Shown in pieces: positions 61,090-64,000 of a stretch of DNA of 64,000 nt (its first letter is position 1; each line of letters starts with the position of its first letter). Location: positions 5,354,791-5,418,790 of the forward strand of contig NC_023753.2 in NCBI RefSeq assembly GCF_000499845.2, given 5' to 3'. The translations under genes and the position numbers were made by a program. Origin of the DNA: Phaseolus vulgaris (taxonomy: Eukaryota; Streptophyta; Magnoliopsida; Fabales; Fabaceae). The notes below the pieces were generated by a model. The model had not been told where the DNA came from, did not search any database, and saw nothing but the letters and a program-made list of their open reading frames with translations.

Positions 61090-62200
61090 ACTCAACCTCT
61101 TAAAAAAAATTATATTCACTTTTCTATTTTTTATGATTACAACAATTTTGTTTTTTATTTAAATATAAATTTTAAATAAATAAATTAAGAAATTAAAAAA
61201 GTATAAGTTTTGTTGTTTATTTCTTTCATAATTTCGTCTCTTTAAAACTTATTTTCTTTAAAAAAATTATAAATTTAAAAAAGAATTAATATTTCATTAT
61301 TATGGCAGATCAAAGTGCTGTGAAAAAAGCTAACTAAGGATCAAAGTGAACCCTTCGATAAGCAGTTCAATTTTTACTAATAATTTTATCTTTTTTTCTT
61401 CCTTTCTTTGGGAGGTTTGTAAAAGGAGAGATGTTATTGCAGTATGGTTGGACACTTAGATGATTTATGTGAAGTCTGGTTGAATTTTTTGAATGTTGAA
61501 TGAAGAATTTATTTGTAGGCACACGGAGTTCATATTCGAATGTAATTAATGAAATTTGTATGAATGTGTAAAGAATGTGGTAGTTGGATTCTTATATACG
61601 TGTGTGTGTGGAAGTTAATATATGTATATTTTTTATTATGATTTTAGAATGGGGTTACTTGCTATTTTCATTGTTGGCTTCTCGATATTTTGAAAATGAT
61701 ATTTTCGGATTCAATATCATTTAAGTGATGACTTACCATTCAAGTAGTGTGGTGATTATTTTCATTGCTCTCGCTTAAGCCACAGTGTCGACACTCACAT
61801 ATTTTATTTATTTTAAACTTTAAAAACATATATGTAGCATAAAAATGATAAAATAATATTTGTTAAATAGAAGATTTATCTAAAATTAAAAAAAAATCAA
61901 GTTTCAATCAAATCTTTATAAACTTGAAAATATTGATATAATATTTAGCATACAAATGATAACGGTAACTAGGTAACTTTTTTTCATACAATGTGTTGTC
62001 AATTTTTATTTTTAGTATAATAAAATTTGATTAATTTTCATGAATAATTAAAAAATTAGTTGGATTTTAATCGCAATCTATATTTGTAGTTAATATTGAT
62101 ATTCTTATATTATTTATTATTGACTTAATTACTCTTTTAGTATCTCAATCTCATTTTTTTGATCTTAAAGAGTTCAATGTTCCCCCTCTCATTACCTCTA
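61090..62200. other. Intergenic, no gene recognised
   Basis: AT-rich; the only notable item is a TCTCGCTTAAGCCA variant at about 61769, related to the near-palindromes of family A. Confidence 0.5.
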
Positions 62201-62204
62201 CAAT

Positions 62205-62640
62205 GAACTCTCTCACTTTCATAAGCTTTCTTATCTCTTTCTCTATAAATTCTTCCCGACTTTTCTCAATTTGCATTCCTCCAAATCTCATTACTTTTCG
62301 AATTTGATCACATATTACAGTAGCTATGGAACTAAAAAGATCATTTTCAATCGATTAGATTTTCAAATAAAGTAAGTTCATCTTTATTCTGAAATATTTT
62401 TATGTTCTTCCTTTAATTCTTCCTCTCATCGCCTTTAGTGTTCTTTCATTCACCTTTATAAACTTTATTCTCTCTTTCTATAAGACTTCTCTCTAAATTT
62501 CTCTAATTTCATTCCTCTAAACCTCGTCTCGTTAAGAATTTGACCACACTTCACTAACAAGAGAGTTAAGGATCATATTATCAAAAAGGGTAAGTTTATA
62601 TTTACTATGGAGATTCTCTATGTTCTTTCTTTCCTTTTAA
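62205..62640. repeat. Diverged tandem duplication, ~236-bp spacing
   Basis: Two successive units share the pyrimidine-rich order CTTTCTCTATAA..TTCT, CTCTAATTTCATTCCTC (and CTCAATTTGCATTCCTC), then GAATTTGATCACA (62300) and GAATTTGACCACA (62536), followed by AAAGTAAGTTCATCTTTA and AAGGGTAAGTTTATATTTA. No coding frame spans it. It could be LTR or 5'-leader debris. Confidence 0.6.
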
Positions 62641-62852
62641 ATTTGTCATCAATTTTGGTAGAATTTATTGAGAAAAATGATTCATTCAACTTAGTTAAGC
62701 TTGTACTGAATTTTTGTTATGTTTGAATACTTCTCTCTATACCATTAGATTTCAAGTAATTCTCTTGCTCGAGCTGAAAATCATTTAGAGCAAGGAATTA
62801 CAAGTACGAGGAGTTATTTATATATTTTTATAGAACCTTAACATAGATGATA

Positions 62853-62916
62853 CACTACTAAAAAATCATTAAATAGAATTCAATTTTAGAGACAAAAAAT
62901 CATTAATTGCTATATT
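62853..62916. mobile_element. Terminal fragment of a CACTA MITE
   Basis: CACTACTAAAAAATCATTAAATAGAA and then CAATTTTAGAGACAAAAAAT (each in part) match the left ends of the elements at 22245 and 24136 with several changes. The match stops abruptly at 62916, where an LTR-like TGTTAGACATC begins. The right end is missing. Confidence 0.7.
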
Positions 62917-64000
62917 TGTTAGACATCTCAAGGATCCAACTTTGATGTTTGATGAAGCCATGTTGAATACTTGTTGCCTTAAGATTATAGGTAGTTTAGT
63001 TTTTATTTTGTGTGTCTTTAATTACTTTTTGTCTTAAGAAATGATGATGAATCTAATGACAAATATTTTTTAATTGGTTAAAAAGTTTTTCAACTGTTTT
63101 TAAATTGTTTTCTGGAAAGTTACAGTTTTTCAATATGTTATCTTTTAAATCAATTGATTGAAAATATTTTAAAGTTTTAGATTTTTCTGAAATATGTTTA
63201 ATATACTGAAAATCATGTTTTAATAAGTAACATAGAAATGTTTCAGTTTGAGTACTTTCTATTAGAGAAAAATCAGTTTACATGCATATTACATTTTTTA
63301 AGTAAAATCAACAGATTGTTTCAATGTTTTAACAAATTGATTTTACTTAATCGCACCCTTAATACAAATTGGTTTTGTTAAATCTTTATAAAAGGGTCAA
63401 CATTTTTTCAAAACAATGTTACTCATACAATTTACAGTTTTACATTTGTGAGAGCCTCGATGATTCAAGTTTTTGAAAGAAATAGTCTTTGAAAGATAAT
63501 GTTGTATTTCTTGATTCACTTTTCAGGTTAATTCGTTCTGATGTGATTCCAATAGCAAAGAAGAGAATGATTCTTGACATTCTTAGGAATCAACTTGAGT
63601 TGGACAATTGTTAGGCACTTTTTCTTAGAATTGGATCAATGTTCTAAGTCAAGAACTCACCAAAACTAGCACCAAATCCAAACTCACATGGAAGTTCCTC
63701 ATATTGTCAAATTGAACCAACAAAACGAGGTAAAACTTAAAAGCACCGAACAGAATTGGATAAGAATCAAAATGAACCGAACAAAATGAAATTAAAAGGC
63801 AAAGAACTGAAAAGGATTGCTGGAAAATAAGAACAACCGAACCATAAACTCAAGAACACAAGACAAAATTTCAAGGAAACAAGCTTAAACATGAACAATT
63901 GAAAGAGAAGGAAGGAAGGAGAAAAGAATGCTCATGAAGATGGATGTAAGGTAGGATGATCACGCCACTAGAAGGATGGTTGCTCCTAGATGAGTGTGCT
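62917..64000 (+). mobile_element. Probable LTR and flank of a copia-like (SIRE/Maximus-type) element, cut by the window edge
   Basis: The sequence begins TGTTAGACATCTCAAGGATC, continues with AACTTTGATGTTTGATGAAG, and has a TATA box TATAAAAGGG at 63387-63396, all as I recall from Maximus/SIRE-type legume LTRs. The last ~350 bases (AGCACCGAACAGAA and similar) look like retroelement internal or untranslated sequence. No primer-binding site or coding frame is visible before the window ends, so the assignment is tentative. Confidence 0.4.

Noticed and set aside
1..64000. Organelle-derived insertions, endogenous pararetrovirus sequence and microRNA precursors
   Set aside because: I looked for chloroplast or mitochondrial gene words, virus-type coat or movement protein motifs, and common conserved plant microRNA sequences, and recognised none. 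A database search would be needed to exclude short or diverged cases.

Overview
This is AT-rich plant nuclear DNA. The most likely source is a legume of the Phaseolus/Vigna group. The grounds are plant-type introns, plant-only gene families, CACTA-type MITEs with CACTACAAGAAA ends, and dispersed repeats I recognise as typical of phaseoloid legumes. Genus assignment is inference; nothing here fixes the species. No prokaryotic features, CRISPR array, rRNA or tRNA gene was found.

Only two genes look intact. The first, at 30547-33563 (+), has seven exons and encodes a 478-residue VAN3-binding / FORKED-like protein (DUF828 plus plant PH-like domain), a family linked to auxin canalisation and leaf venation. 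The second, at 50056-50539 (-), has two exons and encodes a 116-residue secreted EPIDERMAL PATTERNING FACTOR-like (EPFL) cysteine-rich peptide. Every splice junction in both was placed by reading frame and GT/AG boundaries. They lie about 16.5 kb apart and are separated by retroelement debris. The sequence gives no evidence of co-regulation.

Almost everything else that can be recognised is mobile-element material. From left to right: a relic of a dispersed repeat here called family B (about 3.9 kb); an unclassified repeat of up to about 2 kb here called family A (8.5-10.3, 17.4-18.1, 21.2-23.2 and 55.0-55.7 kb); a decayed Ty1/copia pol (10.4-12.1 kb); an old ~410-bp tandem duplication (14.8-15.7 kb); four copies of one LINE family (15.6, 18.6, 36.4 and 60.3 kb), three of them 5'-truncated with visible target-site duplications; two complete CACTA MITEs (22.2 and 24.1 kb) and a third fragment (62.9 kb); a solo LTR plus primer-binding site (26.6 kb); a decayed Athila-like Ty3/gypsy element broken by a LINE (35.3-36.7 kb); Mutator-like MITE material (36.8-39.2 kb); a Tat-lineage Ty3/gypsy 3' half with an antisense extra ORF (45.5-48.3 kb) held between a 160-170 bp direct repeat; a minus-strand gypsy 5' end (52-53.5 kb); and a copia-like LTR at the right edge (62.9 kb to the end).

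The insertions can be ordered in time. LINEs sit inside older repeats, a CACTA MITE sits inside a family A copy whose sister copy at 55.5 kb shows the empty site, and an LTR truncates a CACTA fragment. I found no convincing previously undescribed biological system. The most worthwhile leads are the antisense ORF of the Tat element with its own TATA-like box, the unexplained direct repeat flanking that element, the 51-bp LINE insertion with a perfect 17-bp target duplication, and the EPFL peptide gene, which is split by an intron and so easily missed.
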